NCBI RefSeq assembly: GCF_030252345.1
Contig: NZ_CP126980.1
Location: 6,215,501 to 6,279,500, forward strand
Direction: 5' to 3'
Length of the DNA stretch: 64,000 bases
Origin: Actinoplanes oblitus
GTDB lineage: Bacteria; Actinomycetota; Actinomycetes; Mycobacteriales; Micromonosporaceae
Under the pieces are notes generated by a model, which saw only the letters and a list, made by a program, of their open reading frames with translations, ran no database searches and was not told the origin of the DNA. Of the stretch, positions 36,408-47,029 are shown piece after piece (positions within the stretch are counted from its first letter, which is position 1; every line of letters begins with the position of its first letter). The position numbers were made by a program, and so were the translations under genes.

Positions 36408-36408
36408 G

Positions 36409-36437
36409 GAAAGGGGGCCGGTGACCGGCCCCCTTTC
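36409..36437. terminator. Bidirectional terminator between DUF1501 and permease genes
   Basis: A perfect 14-base stem GAAAGGGGGCCGGT / ACCGGCCCCCTTTC around a single G. Short T/A runs flank the stem on both sides (CTTTC rightward, and the same leftward). It sits 1 base past the DUF1501 stop and 15 bases before the end of the convergent transporter operon. Confidence 0.85.
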
Positions 36438-36452
36438 TCGTGTACGCGCTGC

Positions 36453-37700
36453 TTACCGCGCGCCGGCGGTGCGGCGCTTGGACCAGACGTCGAAGGCGAC
36501 GGCGGCGAGCAGCACCGCGCCCTTGACGAACATGACCGTCTCGGTCTGCCAGCCGAGCAGGCCGGCGCCGTTGTTGATGACACCCATGATCAGACCACCG
36601 GTGATCGCGCCGACCACCTTGCCGACGCCGCCCTGCACCGCCGCGCCACCGATGAAGGCGGCCGCGATGGCGTCCAGCTCGAAGCTGTTACCGGCGGTCG
36701 GGCCGGCCAGGTTGAGCCGGCCGGCGAAGATGATGCCGGCGACCGCGGACAGCACGCCCATGTTGACGAACAGCCAGAAGACCACCGACTTGACCTTGAC
36801 GCCGGAGAGCGTGGCGGCCTGCAGGTTGCCACCGACCGCGTAGATCTGGCGGCCGAAGACGGCCCGGTTGGTGACCAGGGTGTAGCCGACCACCAGGACG
36901 GCGAGCAGCACGAGGACCCAGGGCAGGTTGCGGAACCGGGCGAGCTGCACGACCACGAACATCACCAGCACGGCCGGGACGACGACCTTGGTGATGAACA
37001 GCCACATCGGGTCGACGCTCTGGTGGTAGCGGATCCGGGCGGTGCGGGAACGCCACTGCACGACGACCATGCCGACGACGACCAGCAGGCCGACGAGGAT
37101 GCTGAACGCGTCGGCGCCGCCCAGCGGGCCGAGTGCGATGTTCTTGAGGAATCCGGGGGTGAAGCCGTTGGCCAGGGTGCGGATGTCGTCCGGGAACGGG
37201 CCGATGCCCTTGTTGCCCAGGATCCGGTAGGTGACCGCGCGGAACAGCAGCATGCCGGCCAGGGTCACGATGAAGGCGGGGATGCCGAAGTACGCCACCC
37301 AGTAGCCCTGCCAGGCGCCGACCAGCGCGCCGAAGGCCAGCGTCGCGATGATCGCGATCGGCCAGGGCAGGTCCCAGTTCACCATCATCACCGCGGCGAA
37401 CGCGCCGGAGGCGGCCACCACCGACCCCACCGACAGGTCGATGTGCCCGGCGATGATGATCAGCACCATGCCGATGGCGAGCACCAGGATGTAGGAGTAC
37501 TGCACGATGATGTTGCTGAGGTTCTGCGGGGCGAGCAGGTCACCGCCGGTCAGCGCCGTGAAGATCACGATGGTGGCCGCGAGGGCGATGTAGATACCGC
37601 TCTGCTTCAGGTCGAAGTTGACCTTACGAGGCGCCTGGTCCTGGGCACCGGCCGGTCCCTTGTCAACGGACAGATCGGCGTTGGTGGGTGCGACGGTCAC
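36453..37700 (-). CDS. mmsB: Multiple-monosaccharide ABC transporter permease (MmsB/GguB type)
   Basis: 415 residues with about ten hydrophobic helices, as in the XylH/GguB permease group. The conserved stretch [20 protein letters not shown] and the C-terminal [20 protein letters not shown] are present. It forms the membrane channel for sugar uptake with the ATPase encoded upstream. Its GTG overlaps the ATPase stop (GTGA). An N-terminal cytoplasmic extension of about 30 residues is typical. Substrate is probably L-arabinose and related aldoses, because araA is in the same operon (inferred). Confidence 0.9.
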   Translation of the reverse strand: MTVAPTNADLSVDKGPAGAQDQAPRKVNFDLKQSGIYIALAATIVIFTALTGGDLLAPQNLSNIIVQYSYILVLAIGMVLIIIAGHIDLSVGSVVAASGAFAAVMMVNWDLPWPIAIIATLAFGALVGAWQGYWVAYFGIPAFIVTLAGMLLFRAVTYRILGNKGIGPFPDDIRTLANGFTPGFLKNIALGPLGGADAFSILVGLLVVVGMVVVQWRSRTARIRYHQSVDPMWLFITKVVVPAVLVMFVVVQLARFRNLPWVLVLLAVLVVGYTLVTNRAVFGRQIYAVGGNLQAATLSGVKVKSVVFWLFVNMGVLSAVAGIIFAGRLNLAGPTAGNSFELDAIAAAFIGGAAVQGGVGKVVGAITGGLIMGVINNGAGLLGWQTETVMFVKGAVLLAAVAFDVWSKRRTAGAR

Positions 37701-39232
37701 GGCGCCACCTCCTGTTCTTCCTTCGTCATCAGAGTCATCAGACTCTCCTGGGTGGCCTCGGCACGCGGCACCTCGCCGGTGATCCGGCCGGCCGAGAGGG
37801 TGTAGATACGGTCACAGATCCCGAGCAGCTCGGGCAGCTCGGACGAGATGACCAGGATGGCCTTCCCCTCGTCGGCGAGCCGGTTGATGATCGTATAGAT
37901 CTCGTACTTCGCGCCGACGTCGATACCGCGGGTCGGCTCGTCGAGGATCAGCACATCCGGATCGGTGAAGATCCACTTGGACAGCACGACCTTCTGCTGG
38001 TTACCGCCGGAGAGCTTGCCCACCACCGACTCGACGCTCGGGGCCTTGATGTTCATGCTGGCCCGGAAGTCGTCGGCGACCTTGCGCTCCTCGTTGCCGT
38101 CGACCCAGCCGCCCTTGGCGAGCTTGGACAGACCGGCGGCGGAGACGTTGCGCTTGATGTCCTCGATCAGGTTGAGGCCGTAGCGCTTGCGGTCCTCGGT
38201 GGCGTACGCGATGCCGTGGTCGATCGCCTCGCGCACGTTGCGGGCCTGGATCTCCTTGCCGTCCTTGACCAGCTTGCCGGAGATGTTGACCCCGTAGGAC
38301 CGGCCGAAGACGCTCATCGCCAGCTCGGTGCGCCCGGCGCCCATCAGGCCGGCCAGCCCGACGATCTCGCCGCGGCGCAGCGTCAGGTTCGCGTTGCGCA
38401 CCAGCGCGCGGTCCGTCTGGGTGGGGCTGTAGACCGTCCAGTCCTCGATCCGCAGGACCTCGTCGCCGATCTTCGGCTCGTGATCGGGGTACCGGCTCTC
38501 CAGGCTCCGGCCGACCATGCCCGCGATGATCTTCTCCTCGGAGAGGTTCTCGATCTCGTCGGTCCAGATCGTCTTGCCGTCACGCAGAATGGTGACCCGA
38601 TCCGAGATTCCCATCACCTCGTTGAGTTTGTGCGAGATGATGACGCAGGTGATGCCCTCGTCACGGAGACCACGGAGCAGACCGAGCAGGTGCTCCGAGT
38701 CGGCGTCGTTGAGCGCGGCGGTGGGCTCGTCCAGGATCAGCAGCTTGACGTCCTTGGAGAGCGCCTTCGCGATCTCCACCAGCTGCTGCTTGCCGACGCC
38801 GAGTTCGATCACCGGCGTGACCGCGCTCTCGTTCAGGCCGACCCGGCGCAGCAACTCGTCTGCCGCCGCGTTGGTCTCGTTCCAGTTGATCCAGCCGCGC
38901 TTGGCGCGCTCGTTGCCGAGGAAGATGTTCTCCGCGATCGAGAGGTTCGAGGCGAGCGCCAGCTCCTGGTGGATGATGACGATGCCCCGGTGCTCGCTGT
39001 CGCGGATGCCGGAGAAGTGGCAGGGCTCGCCCTCGAACTCGATGTCGCCCTCGTAGGTGCCGTGCGGGTAGACCCCGGAGAGCACCTTCATCAGGGTCGA
39101 CTTGCCGGCCCCGTTCTCCCCGCAGACGGCGAGGATCTCGCCCCTGCGTACCTCCAGGTTGACGTCCTGCAGGGCCTTGACGCCCGGGAACGTCTTGGTG
39201 ATCCCTGACATCCGCAGGATCGTGTCGGTCAT
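37697..39232 (-). CDS. mmsA: Multiple-monosaccharide ABC transporter ATPase (MmsA/GguA type)
   Basis: 511 residues with two fused ABC ATPase domains, as in all CUT2 sugar importers. Walker A in the first is GENGAGKST; the second has the degenerate GLMGAGRTE expected for this family. Signatures are [14 protein letters not shown] and LSGGNQQKV. It powers the MmsB channel. AGGAGGG lies five bases before the ATG at 39232. A strong hairpin separates it from the binding-protein gene upstream. Confidence 0.93.
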   Translation of the reverse strand: MTDTILRMSGITKTFPGVKALQDVNLEVRRGEILAVCGENGAGKSTLMKVLSGVYPHGTYEGDIEFEGEPCHFSGIRDSEHRGIVIIHQELALASNLSIAENIFLGNERAKRGWINWNETNAAADELLRRVGLNESAVTPVIELGVGKQQLVEIAKALSKDVKLLILDEPTAALNDADSEHLLGLLRGLRDEGITCVIISHKLNEVMGISDRVTILRDGKTIWTDEIENLSEEKIIAGMVGRSLESRYPDHEPKIGDEVLRIEDWTVYSPTQTDRALVRNANLTLRRGEIVGLAGLMGAGRTELAMSVFGRSYGVNISGKLVKDGKEIQARNVREAIDHGIAYATEDRKRYGLNLIEDIKRNVSAAGLSKLAKGGWVDGNEERKVADDFRASMNIKAPSVESVVGKLSGGNQQKVVLSKWIFTDPDVLILDEPTRGIDVGAKYEIYTIINRLADEGKAILVISSELPELLGICDRIYTLSAGRITGEVPRAEATQESLMTLMTKEEQEVAP

Positions 39233-39260
39233 CTAGACCCTCCTATGGGCCGACGAAGTC

Positions 39261-39292
39261 CGCGCCCCGCCCGCGGGGGCGGGCGGGGCGCG
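39261..39292 (-). terminator. Intercistronic GC hairpin between binding-protein and ATPase genes
   Basis: A perfect 14-base stem CGCGCCCCGCCCGC / GCGGGCGGGGCGCG with a 4-base loop, 9 bases after the binding-protein stop and 28 bases before the ATPase start. Such hairpins in sugar-transport operons protect or attenuate mRNA so that binding protein exceeds membrane components. No T-run, so partial read-through is expected. Confidence 0.7.
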
Positions 39293-39301
39293 GCACTCGA
39301 A

Positions 39302-40429
39302 TCACTTCAGCTGGTCGGCGGTGTAGTAGCCGCTGTCGACGAGCTCCTTCTTGTAGTTGCTCTTGTCGACGATGACCGACTGCAGCAGCTGGGCCGGGAC
39401 GACCTTCTTGCCGTTGTCGTAGTCGGTGGTGTTGTTGGTGGTCGGCGTCTGACCCTTGAGGATCGCGTCGGCCATCTCACCGGTCACCTTGGCCAGCTGG
39501 CGGGTGTCCTTGTAGATGGTCGAGTACTGCTCGCCCTTGATGATCGACTTGGTGGAGGCCAGCTCGGCGTCCTGACCGGTGACGACCGGGTACTTGCCGT
39601 CGGTGCCGTAGCCACCCGACTTCAGGGCGGAGAGGATACCGATCGAGATGCCGTCGTAGGGCGACAGCACGCCGTTGACCTTGACGCCACCCTTGTAGGT
39701 GGAGGTCAGGATGTTCTCCATGCGCTTCTGCGCGGTCTCCGGGTCCCAGCGCAGGGTGGCGACCGTCTTGAAGTCCTTCTGGCCCGACTTGACGACCAGC
39801 GTGCCGTCCTTGATGTACGGGTCGAGGATGCTCATCGCGCCGTTGAAGAAGAACGTCGCGTTGTTGTCGTCCGGCGAACCGGCGAACAGCTCGATGTTGA
39901 ACGGGCCCTTCGCGTCGCCCTTGCTGCCGTCCGCCTTGAGCACGCCCAGACCGGTCAGCAGCGAGGTGGCCTGCTGCACACCGACCTTGAAGTTGTCGAA
40001 GGTGGTGTAGTAGTCGACGGTGGCGCTGTCCCGGATCAGCCGGTCGTACGCGATCACCGGGATCTTCGCGGCCTCGGCGTTGTCCAGCTGCGAGGAGAGC
40101 GCGGTGCCGTCGATCGACGCGATGATCAGCAGCTTGGCGCCCTTGGTGATCTGGCTGTCCAGCTGCTGGGTCTGGGTCGGGATGTCGTTCTCGGCGTACT
40201 GCAGGTCGACCTTGTAGCCCAGGCCCTCGAGCTGCGACTTGAGGTTGTCGCCGTCGTGGATCCAGCGCTCCGACGACTTGGTCGGCATGGTGATACCGAT
40301 CAGCGCGCCGGCGGCGCTACCACCACCGGCCGCCTCCTTGTCGGTGGTCTTCTCGGCGTCCCCGCAGGCGGCCATGGTGGTCACCAGGGTGGCAGCGGCG
40401 AATGCTGCCGCGAGCCGGGTGTATTTCAC
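39302..40429 (-). CDS. chvE: Sugar-binding lipoprotein of multiple-monosaccharide ABC transporter (ChvE-like)
   Basis: 375 residues. The signal ends in a lipobox (TTMAAC, Cys about 22), as expected for a membrane-tethered binding protein in a Gram-positive. The periplasmic-binding-protein type 1 fold shows [50 protein letters not shown] and [15 protein letters not shown], matching the ChvE branch. It delivers aldose sugars to the MmsAB transporter. GTG at 40429 behind AGGAGAATCACC. It follows araA by 26 bases. Confidence 0.92.
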   Translation of the reverse strand: MKYTRLAAAFAAATLVTTMAACGDAEKTTDKEAAGGGSAAGALIGITMPTKSSERWIHDGDNLKSQLEGLGYKVDLQYAENDIPTQTQQLDSQITKGAKLLIIASIDGTALSSQLDNAEAAKIPVIAYDRLIRDSATVDYYTTFDNFKVGVQQATSLLTGLGVLKADGSKGDAKGPFNIELFAGSPDDNNATFFFNGAMSILDPYIKDGTLVVKSGQKDFKTVATLRWDPETAQKRMENILTSTYKGGVKVNGVLSPYDGISIGILSALKSGGYGTDGKYPVVTGQDAELASTKSIIKGEQYSTIYKDTRQLAKVTGEMADAILKGQTPTTNNTTDYDNGKKVVPAQLLQSVIVDKSNYKKELVDSGYYTADQLK

Positions 40430-40455
40430 GGTGATTCTCCTCTTTGAGAGCGGTG

Positions 40456-41943
40456 TTACAGGGGGCGGGCCAGACGGTGGTACGCCTGGTTCCACCGCAC
40501 TCGATCGGCGAAGTCGTCGGTCGTCGTGCGGTCATCGATGAGCAGGAGCTCGGTCTGGGCCATCGTCGCGAAGTCCCGGAGGACCTCGGCGCCGACGGCC
40601 TGCGTGAGGACGGTGTGGTGCGGTCCCCCCGCGGTGAGCCAGCACTCGGCCGAGGTCGACAACGACGGCGCAGGTTTCCACACCGCCCGGGCGACTGGCA
40701 AATTGGGCAGCGGCTCGTCCGGCGGCACCACCTCGACGGCGTTCGCCACCAGGCGGAATCGGTCACCCAGATCAGCCAGACCGATCACCACACCGTTACC
40801 GGGCGCGGCGTCGAACACCATCCGGACCGGGTCCTGGCGACCGCCGATGCCCAGCGGGTGAATCTCGACACGTGGCCGTCCGGCCGCGATGGTCGGGCAG
40901 ACCTCGAGCATGTGCGCTCCGAGGATCTTCGGCTCGCCCGGACCGAAGTGGTACGTGTAGTCCTCCATGAACGAGGTACCCCGGTCGGAGCCCGCGCCCA
41001 TCGCCTTCACGGCGGCCAGCAGCGCGGAGGTCTTCCAGTCGCCCTCGCCGCCGAAGCCGTACCCGTCGGCCATCAGCCGCTGCACGGCCAGGCCGGGCAG
41101 CTGGCGGAGCCCGCCGAGATCCTCGAAGTTGGTGGTGAAGGCGCCGAAGCCGCCCTCGGTCAGGAACTGCCGCAGGCCGGCCTCGATGCGGGCGCCGTAG
41201 CGCAGCGAGTCATGCCGCTCGCCACCCTCCGCCAGCTCGGGGGCCAGCTCGTACAGCTCGGCATATTCGGACACCAGATCGTCGATGGTCTTCTCGTCCA
41301 CCGCGTCGACCACGGCCACCAGATCGTTCACGCCGTACGTGTTGACCGACACACCGAAGCGCAGCTCGGCCTCGACCTTGTCGCCCTCGGTGACCGCGAC
41401 GTCGCGCATGTTGTCGCCGAAGCGGGCCAGCCGCAGGGTGCGCAGCCGCTGCAGGCCGGCCGCGGCCTTGGCCCAGCCGTCGATCCGCGCGACCACCACC
41501 GGGTCGGACACGTGCCCGGCCACCGTCTTGCGCGGGACGCCCAGCCGCGCCTGGATGAACCCGAACTCCCGGTCGCCGTGGGCGGCCTGGTTGAGGTTCA
41601 TGAAGTCCATGTCGATGGACTCCCAGGGCAACGAGATGTTGTGCTGGGTGTGCAGGTGCAGCAGCGGCTTCCGGAGCGCGTCGAGGCCCGCGATCCACAT
41701 CTTGGCCGGCGAGAACGTGTGCATCCAGGCGATCACGCCGATCACGTTGTGGTCGGCGTTCGCGTCCAGCATCACCTGCTTGATCGCACCGGAGTCGGTG
41801 AGCACCGGGCGGGTGACCAGCTCGGCACCCAGGCCCGCGGCGAGGGTGCGCTGGATCTCAGCGGACTGGTCGGCCACCTGCTGGAGCGTCTCCGGCCCGT
41901 ACAGGTGCTGGCTGCCGGTGAGAAACCAGATCTGCGGTTTCAT
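40456..41943 (-). CDS. araA: L-arabinose isomerase
   Basis: 495 residues, full length. It converts L-arabinose to L-ribulose. The N-terminus [20 protein letters not shown] is diagnostic. Further landmarks are [31 protein letters not shown], and glutamates of the metal site in [11 protein letters not shown] and [16 protein letters not shown] sits 5 bases before the ATG. It heads the operon with the sugar importer; araB (ribulokinase) and araD (epimerase) are not in this window, so they must be elsewhere. Confidence 0.96.
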   Translation of the reverse strand: MKPQIWFLTGSQHLYGPETLQQVADQSAEIQRTLAAGLGAELVTRPVLTDSGAIKQVMLDANADHNVIGVIAWMHTFSPAKMWIAGLDALRKPLLHLHTQHNISLPWESIDMDFMNLNQAAHGDREFGFIQARLGVPRKTVAGHVSDPVVVARIDGWAKAAAGLQRLRTLRLARFGDNMRDVAVTEGDKVEAELRFGVSVNTYGVNDLVAVVDAVDEKTIDDLVSEYAELYELAPELAEGGERHDSLRYGARIEAGLRQFLTEGGFGAFTTNFEDLGGLRQLPGLAVQRLMADGYGFGGEGDWKTSALLAAVKAMGAGSDRGTSFMEDYTYHFGPGEPKILGAHMLEVCPTIAAGRPRVEIHPLGIGGRQDPVRMVFDAAPGNGVVIGLADLGDRFRLVANAVEVVPPDEPLPNLPVARAVWKPAPSLSTSAECWLTAGGPHHTVLTQAVGAEVLRDFATMAQTELLLIDDRTTTDDFADRVRWNQAYHRLARPL

Positions 41944-42227
41944 CTGTGTCCTTAGGTGTTGATGGTGGTGCTGTTACCAGGTGTCGGTCACGCCGGACGC
42001 CCGGGCGATCTCCCGCCCGAACCAATCTTGCGGCACCGGGCACCCGGTATAGAGCTCGTTGAGGATCTTGGCCGCTTCCGGGGCACCCCGATCGCTACCG
42101 AGCGACCGCTCAGGGCGGTCCGGCCGACGCCGATCACAGGCGTCGTGCTCGGCGGGAACGGCATGGGAGTACCTCCACGAGGGGAGCCGGTCGGTGGCAA
42201 CGGCCACACCCCGGCGGGAGAATCCCA

Positions 42228-42255
42228 GTGTTATCGCTAACAAAAGGCGTGTCAA
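42228..42255 (-). promoter_or_regulatory. araA promoter
   Basis: On the minus strand TTGACA (42255-42250) is followed after 16 bases by TAACAC (42233-42228). The -35 is a perfect consensus; the -10 is weaker. The palindromic operator covers the spacer and -10. Confidence 0.7.
42229..42242. promoter_or_regulatory. LacI-family operator at araA promoter
   Basis: TGTTATCGCTAACA, a 14-base palindrome with one central mismatch. It overlaps the -10 of the araA promoter, so a bound repressor would block RNA polymerase. The same site, perfect, recurs at 43390-43403. Confidence 0.8.
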
Positions 42256-42278
42256 CGGCTCTTGGCAACAAGGCGGTA

Positions 42279-42300
42279 ACGGCCGCTTAACGGCGGCCGT
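42279..42300 (-). terminator. Hairpin after the LacI-family repressor gene
   Basis: ACGGCCGC / GCGGCCGT form an 8-base stem with a 6-base loop, 8 bases past the repressor stop at 42309. It would separate the repressor transcript from the araA promoter just downstream. No T-run. Confidence 0.5.
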
Positions 42301-42308
42301 GACCCCGC

Positions 42309-43322
42309 TCAGGCCGGCGGCGCAACGCTCTCACGCACCACCAATTGTGCCGGAACGATCACCGTTTCGGCGGTACCCGGCTCGTCTTTCATCTGGTCCA
42401 GCAGCAGGGTCAGGGCGGCCCGGGCCACGTCGCCGAAGGCCTGGCGGACCGTGGTCAGCGGCGGGATGAAGAACGCCGCCTCCGGCACGTCGTCGAAACC
42501 GATCACGCTGACGTCGTGCGGCACCCGCCGGCCGCGCTCGTGCAGCGCCCGCAGCACGCCCAGGGCCAGGTGGTCGTTGGCCGCGAAGACCGCCGTGACC
42601 TCGGGCATCCGGGCCAGCATCTGGCCGGCCCGGTAGCCCTCGGCGGCCGACCAGTCCGCGCTGAGCAGCGGGGGCACCTCCCGGCCGGCCTCGCGCAGGG
42701 CCTTGCGCCAGCCCTGGATGCGCCCGGCCGAGTCGAACCAGTCGGTCGGCCCGGAGACGTGCCAGACCGTCTCGTGCCCGGCCTCCAGCAGGTGCCGCAC
42801 CGCGTCCCCGGCGCCGGCCACCTGGTCGACGGTGACCAGCGAGCGCCCGGCCGCCGGGTCGCCGTCGATGAACACCACCGGCACGTCGGCCGGGATCGCG
42901 GCGAGGGCCTCGGTGGCCGACGCCGTCTGGGCGATCACCACCAGGCCAGCCACCCGCTGGTCCAGGTGCCGTTCGACCACCGAGGAGATCGAGTCCCGGT
43001 CCAGCTCACGGACGCTGCCCACGCTGACCGCGAAGCCGGCGTCCGCGGCGGCCTGCTCGAACTCGGTGAGCATCGAAGCGGGCCCGTAGAGCATGCTGTT
43101 GCGGGCGACCACCCCGATCAGCTGGGACCGGCCGGTGACCAGGGCGCGCGCCGCCCGGTTCGGCCGGTAACCGAGCTCGGCGATGGCGGCCCGGACCCGG
43201 ATCCGGGTCTGCTCCTTGACGTTGGGATGGTCGTTCAGAACGCGTGAGACGGTCTGGTGGGACACCCCGGCCAGTCGTGCCACGTCCGTCATCGCAGGGG
43301 TTCGGGATCCCTTGGTCTCCAC
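42309..43322 (-). CDS. LacI family repressor of the arabinose locus
   Basis: 337 residues. The LacI helix-turn-helix is TDVARLAGVSHQTVSRVLND (about 12-31), with the hinge helix RAARALVTGRSQ. The sugar-binding core (about 60-330) has IGVVARNSMLYG, DVPVVFIDGDP, and VIGFDDVPEAAFFIPPLTTV. GTG at 43322 with GAGG 8 bases upstream. Palindromic sites flank the gene: one at the araA promoter downstream, one 68 bases upstream of its own start. The effector is inferred to be L-arabinose or a derivative. Confidence 0.9.
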   Translation of the reverse strand: METKGSRTPAMTDVARLAGVSHQTVSRVLNDHPNVKEQTRIRVRAAIAELGYRPNRAARALVTGRSQLIGVVARNSMLYGPASMLTEFEQAAADAGFAVSVGSVRELDRDSISSVVERHLDQRVAGLVVIAQTASATEALAAIPADVPVVFIDGDPAAGRSLVTVDQVAGAGDAVRHLLEAGHETVWHVSGPTDWFDSAGRIQGWRKALREAGREVPPLLSADWSAAEGYRAGQMLARMPEVTAVFAANDHLALGVLRALHERGRRVPHDVSVIGFDDVPEAAFFIPPLTTVRQAFGDVARAALTLLLDQMKDEPGTAETVIVPAQLVVRESVAPPA

Positions 43323-43389
43323 TTGCGCACCTCGCCAGGTCCAGATCTGATGGAGCTTAGCGGCAGGCCGCGCGTCTCCCGTGTGGGAA

Positions 43390-43403
43390 TGTTATCGATA
43401 ACA
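43390..43403. promoter_or_regulatory. Second LacI-family operator, upstream of the repressor gene
   Basis: TGTTATCGATAACA is a perfect 14-base palindrome. It lies in the 139-base divergent gap, 68 bases from the repressor start and 59 bases from the DUF2252 start, so it may autoregulate the repressor or also control the DUF2252 gene. Confidence 0.78.
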
Positions 43404-43461
43404 ATGCCTGCCTCGCGAGCCCCGCGCGGCCGGTACCGGCGGAGCCGTACTCTCAGCAGCG

Positions 43462-44883
43462 ATGGACGCGACACCCACGATCAGCAGCCACGTCGTGCTC
43501 AGCTCAGCGGGCGACGAGGGATTCACCTCCCTGCGCCGGCCCGCGCGGCCGCGCGCCGAACGATACGAGATCGGCCGGTCCCTGCGCGAGCGGTCCCCCC
43601 GCTCGGACGTGGCGCACTGGCGACCGCCGGCCGATCGGCCCGACCCGGTGCGCCAGGTGGTGGCGTCCCACGAGGGCCGGCTGCCCTGGCTCGTCCCGGT
43701 CCGGATCGGCCGCATGATCGCCAATCCGTACGCGTTCCTGAGGGGAACCGCCGGACTGATGGCCGACGACTTCGCCGGCCTGCCGCACACCGGCATCACC
43801 CCGGTCATCTGCGGCGACGCCCACCTGGGCAACTTCGGCTTCTACGCCAGCCCGGAGCGCGAGCTGGTCTTCGACCTCAACGACTTCGACGAGGCGCACC
43901 CCGGCCCGTGGGAGTGGGACCTGCGCCGCCTGGTGGTCAGCGTGCACGTGGCCGGCCGGGTCAACGGCTTCCGGGAGAGCGCCTGCGCCGACGCGGTGCG
44001 GCACTGCGTCGAGGAGTACCGCGAGCAGATCGCCCAGCTGGCCGCCCGCCCGCTGCTGGCCCGCTCCTTCGACCAGCTCGGTGTCGACGCGATGCGCAAC
44101 GCCGCGAGCCGGGCCAGCTTCCGCGACGAGATCGAGCGGGCGGCCCGCCGGGCACGCCGGCGCACCAGTGACCGGGCGCTGCCCCGGTTCACCGAGCGGC
44201 GCGACGGCACCCGCCGGCTCGTCGAGGAGCCGCCGGTGATCACCCGGCCCCCGGACGGCGACCGGGAACTGCTCGAGGAGGCCCTCGACGGATACCTGAA
44301 CACGCTCAAGCCGCACTGGGCCCGGATCCTGGGCGGTTACCGGATCCTCGACGTGGCACACAAGGTGGTCGGCGTCGGCTCGGTCGGCCTGCGCGCCTAC
44401 GTCGCGCTGTGCGAGGGCAGCGATCCGGAGGACGTGGTGTTCCTGCAGCTCAAGCAGGCCCGCCGCTCGGTGATCGCGAGACACCAGCACGGCGCCCTGG
44501 CCTGGCACCGGCACCAGGGGCAGCGAGTGGTGGAATATCAGCAGGCGCTGCAGACGGTCAGTGACCCGCTGCTGGGCTGGACCACCGTCGGCGAGCACCA
44601 GTACTACGTGCGGCAGTTCCGCGACATGAAGGGCGCGATAGTGGTCGAGGACATCAACGCGGGAGCGCTCGCCGACTACGCCGGCATCTGCGGCTACCTG
44701 CTCGCCAAGTCGCATGCCCGGACCAGCGGCGCCTCGATGATCGCCGGCTACGTGGGCAGCGGCGACAAGCTCGACGACTCGCTGTCCCGGTTCGCCCGGC
44801 TCTACGCCGACCAGGTGGAGAAGGACCACGCGGCCCTGGTCAGCGCGGTCCGCACCGGCGAGCTCGAGGCGGTGGCGGCGTGA
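43462..44883 (+). CDS. DUF2252 family protein
   Basis: 473 residues with the DUF2252 pattern: [59 protein letters not shown], and [20 protein letters not shown]. The fold is kinase-like (aminoglycoside phosphotransferase relatives); GDAHLGNFG resembles the HGDLHxxN catalytic loop and DLNDFD the metal-binding DxD, so a phosphotransferase activity is plausible but unproved. A downstream PPOX-fold gene overlaps its stop (GTGA). It is divergent from the arabinose repressor gene. Confidence 0.86.
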   Translation: MDATPTISSHVVLSSAGDEGFTSLRRPARPRAERYEIGRSLRERSPRSDVAHWRPPADRPDPVRQVVASHEGRLPWLVPVRIGRMIANPYAFLRGTAGLMADDFAGLPHTGITPVICGDAHLGNFGFYASPERELVFDLNDFDEAHPGPWEWDLRRLVVSVHVAGRVNGFRESACADAVRHCVEEYREQIAQLAARPLLARSFDQLGVDAMRNAASRASFRDEIERAARRARRRTSDRALPRFTERRDGTRRLVEEPPVITRPPDGDRELLEEALDGYLNTLKPHWARILGGYRILDVAHKVVGVGSVGLRAYVALCEGSDPEDVVFLQLKQARRSVIARHQHGALAWHRHQGQRVVEYQQALQTVSDPLLGWTTVGEHQYYVRQFRDMKGAIVVEDINAGALADYAGICGYLLAKSHARTSGASMIAGYVGSGDKLDDSLSRFARLYADQVEKDHAALVSAVRTGELEAVAA

Positions 44884-45284
44884 GCGGCGTGATCTCGCTG
44901 GACTCGGCGCCGCTGCGCGAGTTCTGGACCGAGCGGCACCTGTGCACGCTGACCACGCTGCGGGCCGACGGGTCGCCGCACGTGGTCGCGGTCGGCGCCA
45001 CCCTCGACCCGGTCACCGGCATCGCCCGGGTGATCTCGTCAGGCACCTCGGCCAAGGTCCGGCACGTGCTCCGCGGGCAGCAGCGGGTGGCGATCTGCCA
45101 GGTCGACGGCCCGCGCTGGAGCACCGTGGAGGGCTTCGCGGTGATCCGTGACGACCCGGAAGCCGTCGCCGACGCGGAGCGGCGGTACGCCACGCGTTAC
45201 CGCACGCCCCGGCCCAACCCGGCCCGGGTGGTCATCGAGGTCAAGGTCACCCGCGTGCTCGGCTCGGCCTCGCTGGGTGGCTGA
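44880..45284 (+). CDS. PPOX-class flavin/F420-binding oxidoreductase-like protein
   Basis: 134 residues, a split beta-barrel of the pyridoxamine-phosphate oxidase superfamily. Features are [33 protein letters not shown], and [20 protein letters not shown]. In actinobacteria such small proteins often use F420 (TIGR03618-like). Substrate unknown. It overlaps the DUF2252 gene by 4 bases. Its 3' 88 bases overlap the convergent mannosyltransferase gene. Confidence 0.84.
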   Translation: MSGVISLDSAPLREFWTERHLCTLTTLRADGSPHVVAVGATLDPVTGIARVISSGTSAKVRHVLRGQQRVAICQVDGPRWSTVEGFAVIRDDPEAVADAERRYATRYRTPRPNPARVVIEVKVTRVLGSASLGG

Positions 45285-46786
45285 CGGCGGCGGTCCCGGG
45301 CCGGCCGGCGCAGCCGCCGGACACCCAGGTAGACCAGGTAGCCGGTGACCAGCAGCGCCCCCGGGAACTTGAGGTGGCGGACCAGGCCGGAGCCGTCCGG
45401 CAGCACCGAGAACGCCGCCCCGATCGCGATCAGCAGCATCGCCCTGGTACCCGGCGCGGTCACCGCCAGCAGGGTCAGCGGCCACAACGTGTACCAGGGC
45501 AGGAATACCGGAGCCAGGGCCACCGTGGCGACCATCGCCGCGGCGGCCCCGGTCAGCGCCGCCCGGACCGGGTCGACGCGGTCCCGCGCCGAGCGCACCC
45601 AGATCACCACCAGCACCACGGCGAGCAGCACGAAGGCCACCGAACGGACCGCCGGGACCGCGTCGAACCCCCTGTCGAACAGCTGACCGGCATAGGTGAC
45701 GGTCATCCCGACGGCCGTCGGCATCGAGGTGAACTGGACCAGCGCCTCGCTGTCCCGCAGCCCGGCGACCCAGCCGAAGTCGAGGCCGGCGAGCACGGTG
45801 ATCCCGCCCAGCGTCGCCACCGCCGGCACGGCCACCCCGGCCGTGCCGGCCACCAGGTCACGCAGGCCGATCCGCCGGCCGGCGGCCCGGGCGCCGGCCA
45901 CGATCAACACCGCGAACGGGACGGCGATCAGCGCGCTCGCCTTCACCGCCACCGCGCCGCCGAGCAGGACGCCGCCGGCCACCGTCGCCACCGCCCGCCG
46001 CGGGAACCGGACCGGCACGGCCAGGCCGCCGACCAGCAGGCCGAGCATCACCGCGTCGTTGTGCGGGCCGCCGAGCAGATGCGCCCCGACCAGCGGGCCG
46101 GCCAGCGCCAGCCACAGCGCCCGGGCCGGCGGCACCCCGCAGCGCCGGGCCAGCGCCGGCAGCCCGGCCGCCATCGCCAGCACCCCGGCCAGCGCGACCA
46201 GCCGGAACAGCACCAGCGGCAGGAGCAGCGAGCCCAGCCGCGGCGGCAGCGCGTCGGCGATCGCCGGGGCGACCGGCAGCGCCTTGCCGGCCGCCACGAT
46301 CGCGCCGGCGAGCACCACGAACAGCGGACCGTACGGCGTCACGGTGTCCTGCCAGATCGGCGGGACCGCGTCCAGCCAGGTGCAGGGCAGCGTCTCGGCG
46401 GTCGCGGAGTAGGGGCTCAGCCCCTGCGCGTACAGCTCGCCCTGGCAGCTGTAGGAGTAGAAGTCGCGGCTGCCGACCGGCGGCAGGAACAGAAACGGCG
46501 CCGTCCACAGCGCGATGGTGCCGAGCACCCATCGGACGCTGTGCTCCCGCTCGCGGCCGGCCCACCACGCGTAGCCCATCAGGCCCGTGCCGGTCAGCCA
46601 CAGGACGATCACCGGCAGGTGGTGGACACCCGTCGCCGGCAGCGCCCCGCCGAGCAGCCCGGCGGCGAACAGCAGGAGCGCACCGGCGAAACCGGCCCAG
46701 CGCAGGGTCCGCGAGGTCAGCACGGCCCGATGGTCCCGTCCCCGGATGAGCGCCGGACCAGGGCGAAGCGAACGGTGAACGGCCAT
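45197..46786 (-). CDS. MptB-like polyprenol-phosphomannose-dependent mannosyltransferase
   Basis: 529 residues with 12 or more hydrophobic segments, a GT-C glycosyltransferase. The first external loop carries [20 protein letters not shown], with the catalytic Asp in SRDFYSY and the following GLSPY, as in MptB/alpha-1,6-mannosyltransferases. [11 protein letters not shown] and [16 protein letters not shown] are further family marks. It would extend lipomannan-type glycans from polyprenyl-phosphate-mannose. The start is uncertain: ATG at 46786 or GTG at 46723, neither with a good ribosome site. The C-terminal 30 residues are basic and overlap the PPOX gene. Confidence 0.78.
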   Translation of the reverse strand: MAVHRSLRPGPALIRGRDHRAVLTSRTLRWAGFAGALLLFAAGLLGGALPATGVHHLPVIVLWLTGTGLMGYAWWAGREREHSVRWVLGTIALWTAPFLFLPPVGSRDFYSYSCQGELYAQGLSPYSATAETLPCTWLDAVPPIWQDTVTPYGPLFVVLAGAIVAAGKALPVAPAIADALPPRLGSLLLPLVLFRLVALAGVLAMAAGLPALARRCGVPPARALWLALAGPLVGAHLLGGPHNDAVMLGLLVGGLAVPVRFPRRAVATVAGGVLLGGAVAVKASALIAVPFAVLIVAGARAAGRRIGLRDLVAGTAGVAVPAVATLGGITVLAGLDFGWVAGLRDSEALVQFTSMPTAVGMTVTYAGQLFDRGFDAVPAVRSVAFVLLAVVLVVIWVRSARDRVDPVRAALTGAAAAMVATVALAPVFLPWYTLWPLTLLAVTAPGTRAMLLIAIGAAFSVLPDGSGLVRHLKFPGALLVTGYLVYLGVRRLRRPARDRRRQPPSEAEPSTRVTLTSMTTRAGLGRGVR

Positions 46787-47029
46787 CCGATGCGGTGAGA
46801 GTTCACCCGGCTCCGATCTGATCGACGAGGACAAATGTCCGGTCCCCCGTTCGGGGGACCGCTCGGCACCCTAGCCGGGGCGGGCAACCCCGGCCGTCGC
46901 ACGCGGGGCGGGGGCCGGCTGCGGGCGTACCGTCAATCGGGTTCGATCCGGCCTCGCGGCGCGCCGATCCCCCGAGGCCGCAGCGGCCTCGCGCCAGGCG
47001 ATTTCCGGTACGGCGGGAGCCGTCCCGCC

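Larger units (their letters stand above)
41944..42308. other. Control and leader region of the araA operon
   Basis: Non-coding between the repressor gene and araA, on the minus strand. It contains the promoter and operator (42228-42255), then about 285 bases of untranslated leader. Within the leader a frame ending at 41974 reads AAKILNELYTGCPVPQDWFG and then REIARASGVTDTW before a TAA; it has no ribosome site and could be the tail of a deleted gene. Confidence 0.55.

Noticed and set aside
41974..42255. A functional leader-peptide or small gene upstream of araA
   Set aside because: Its only start overlaps the -35 of the promoter, so it could not be on the araA transcript; kept only as a possible gene remnant.
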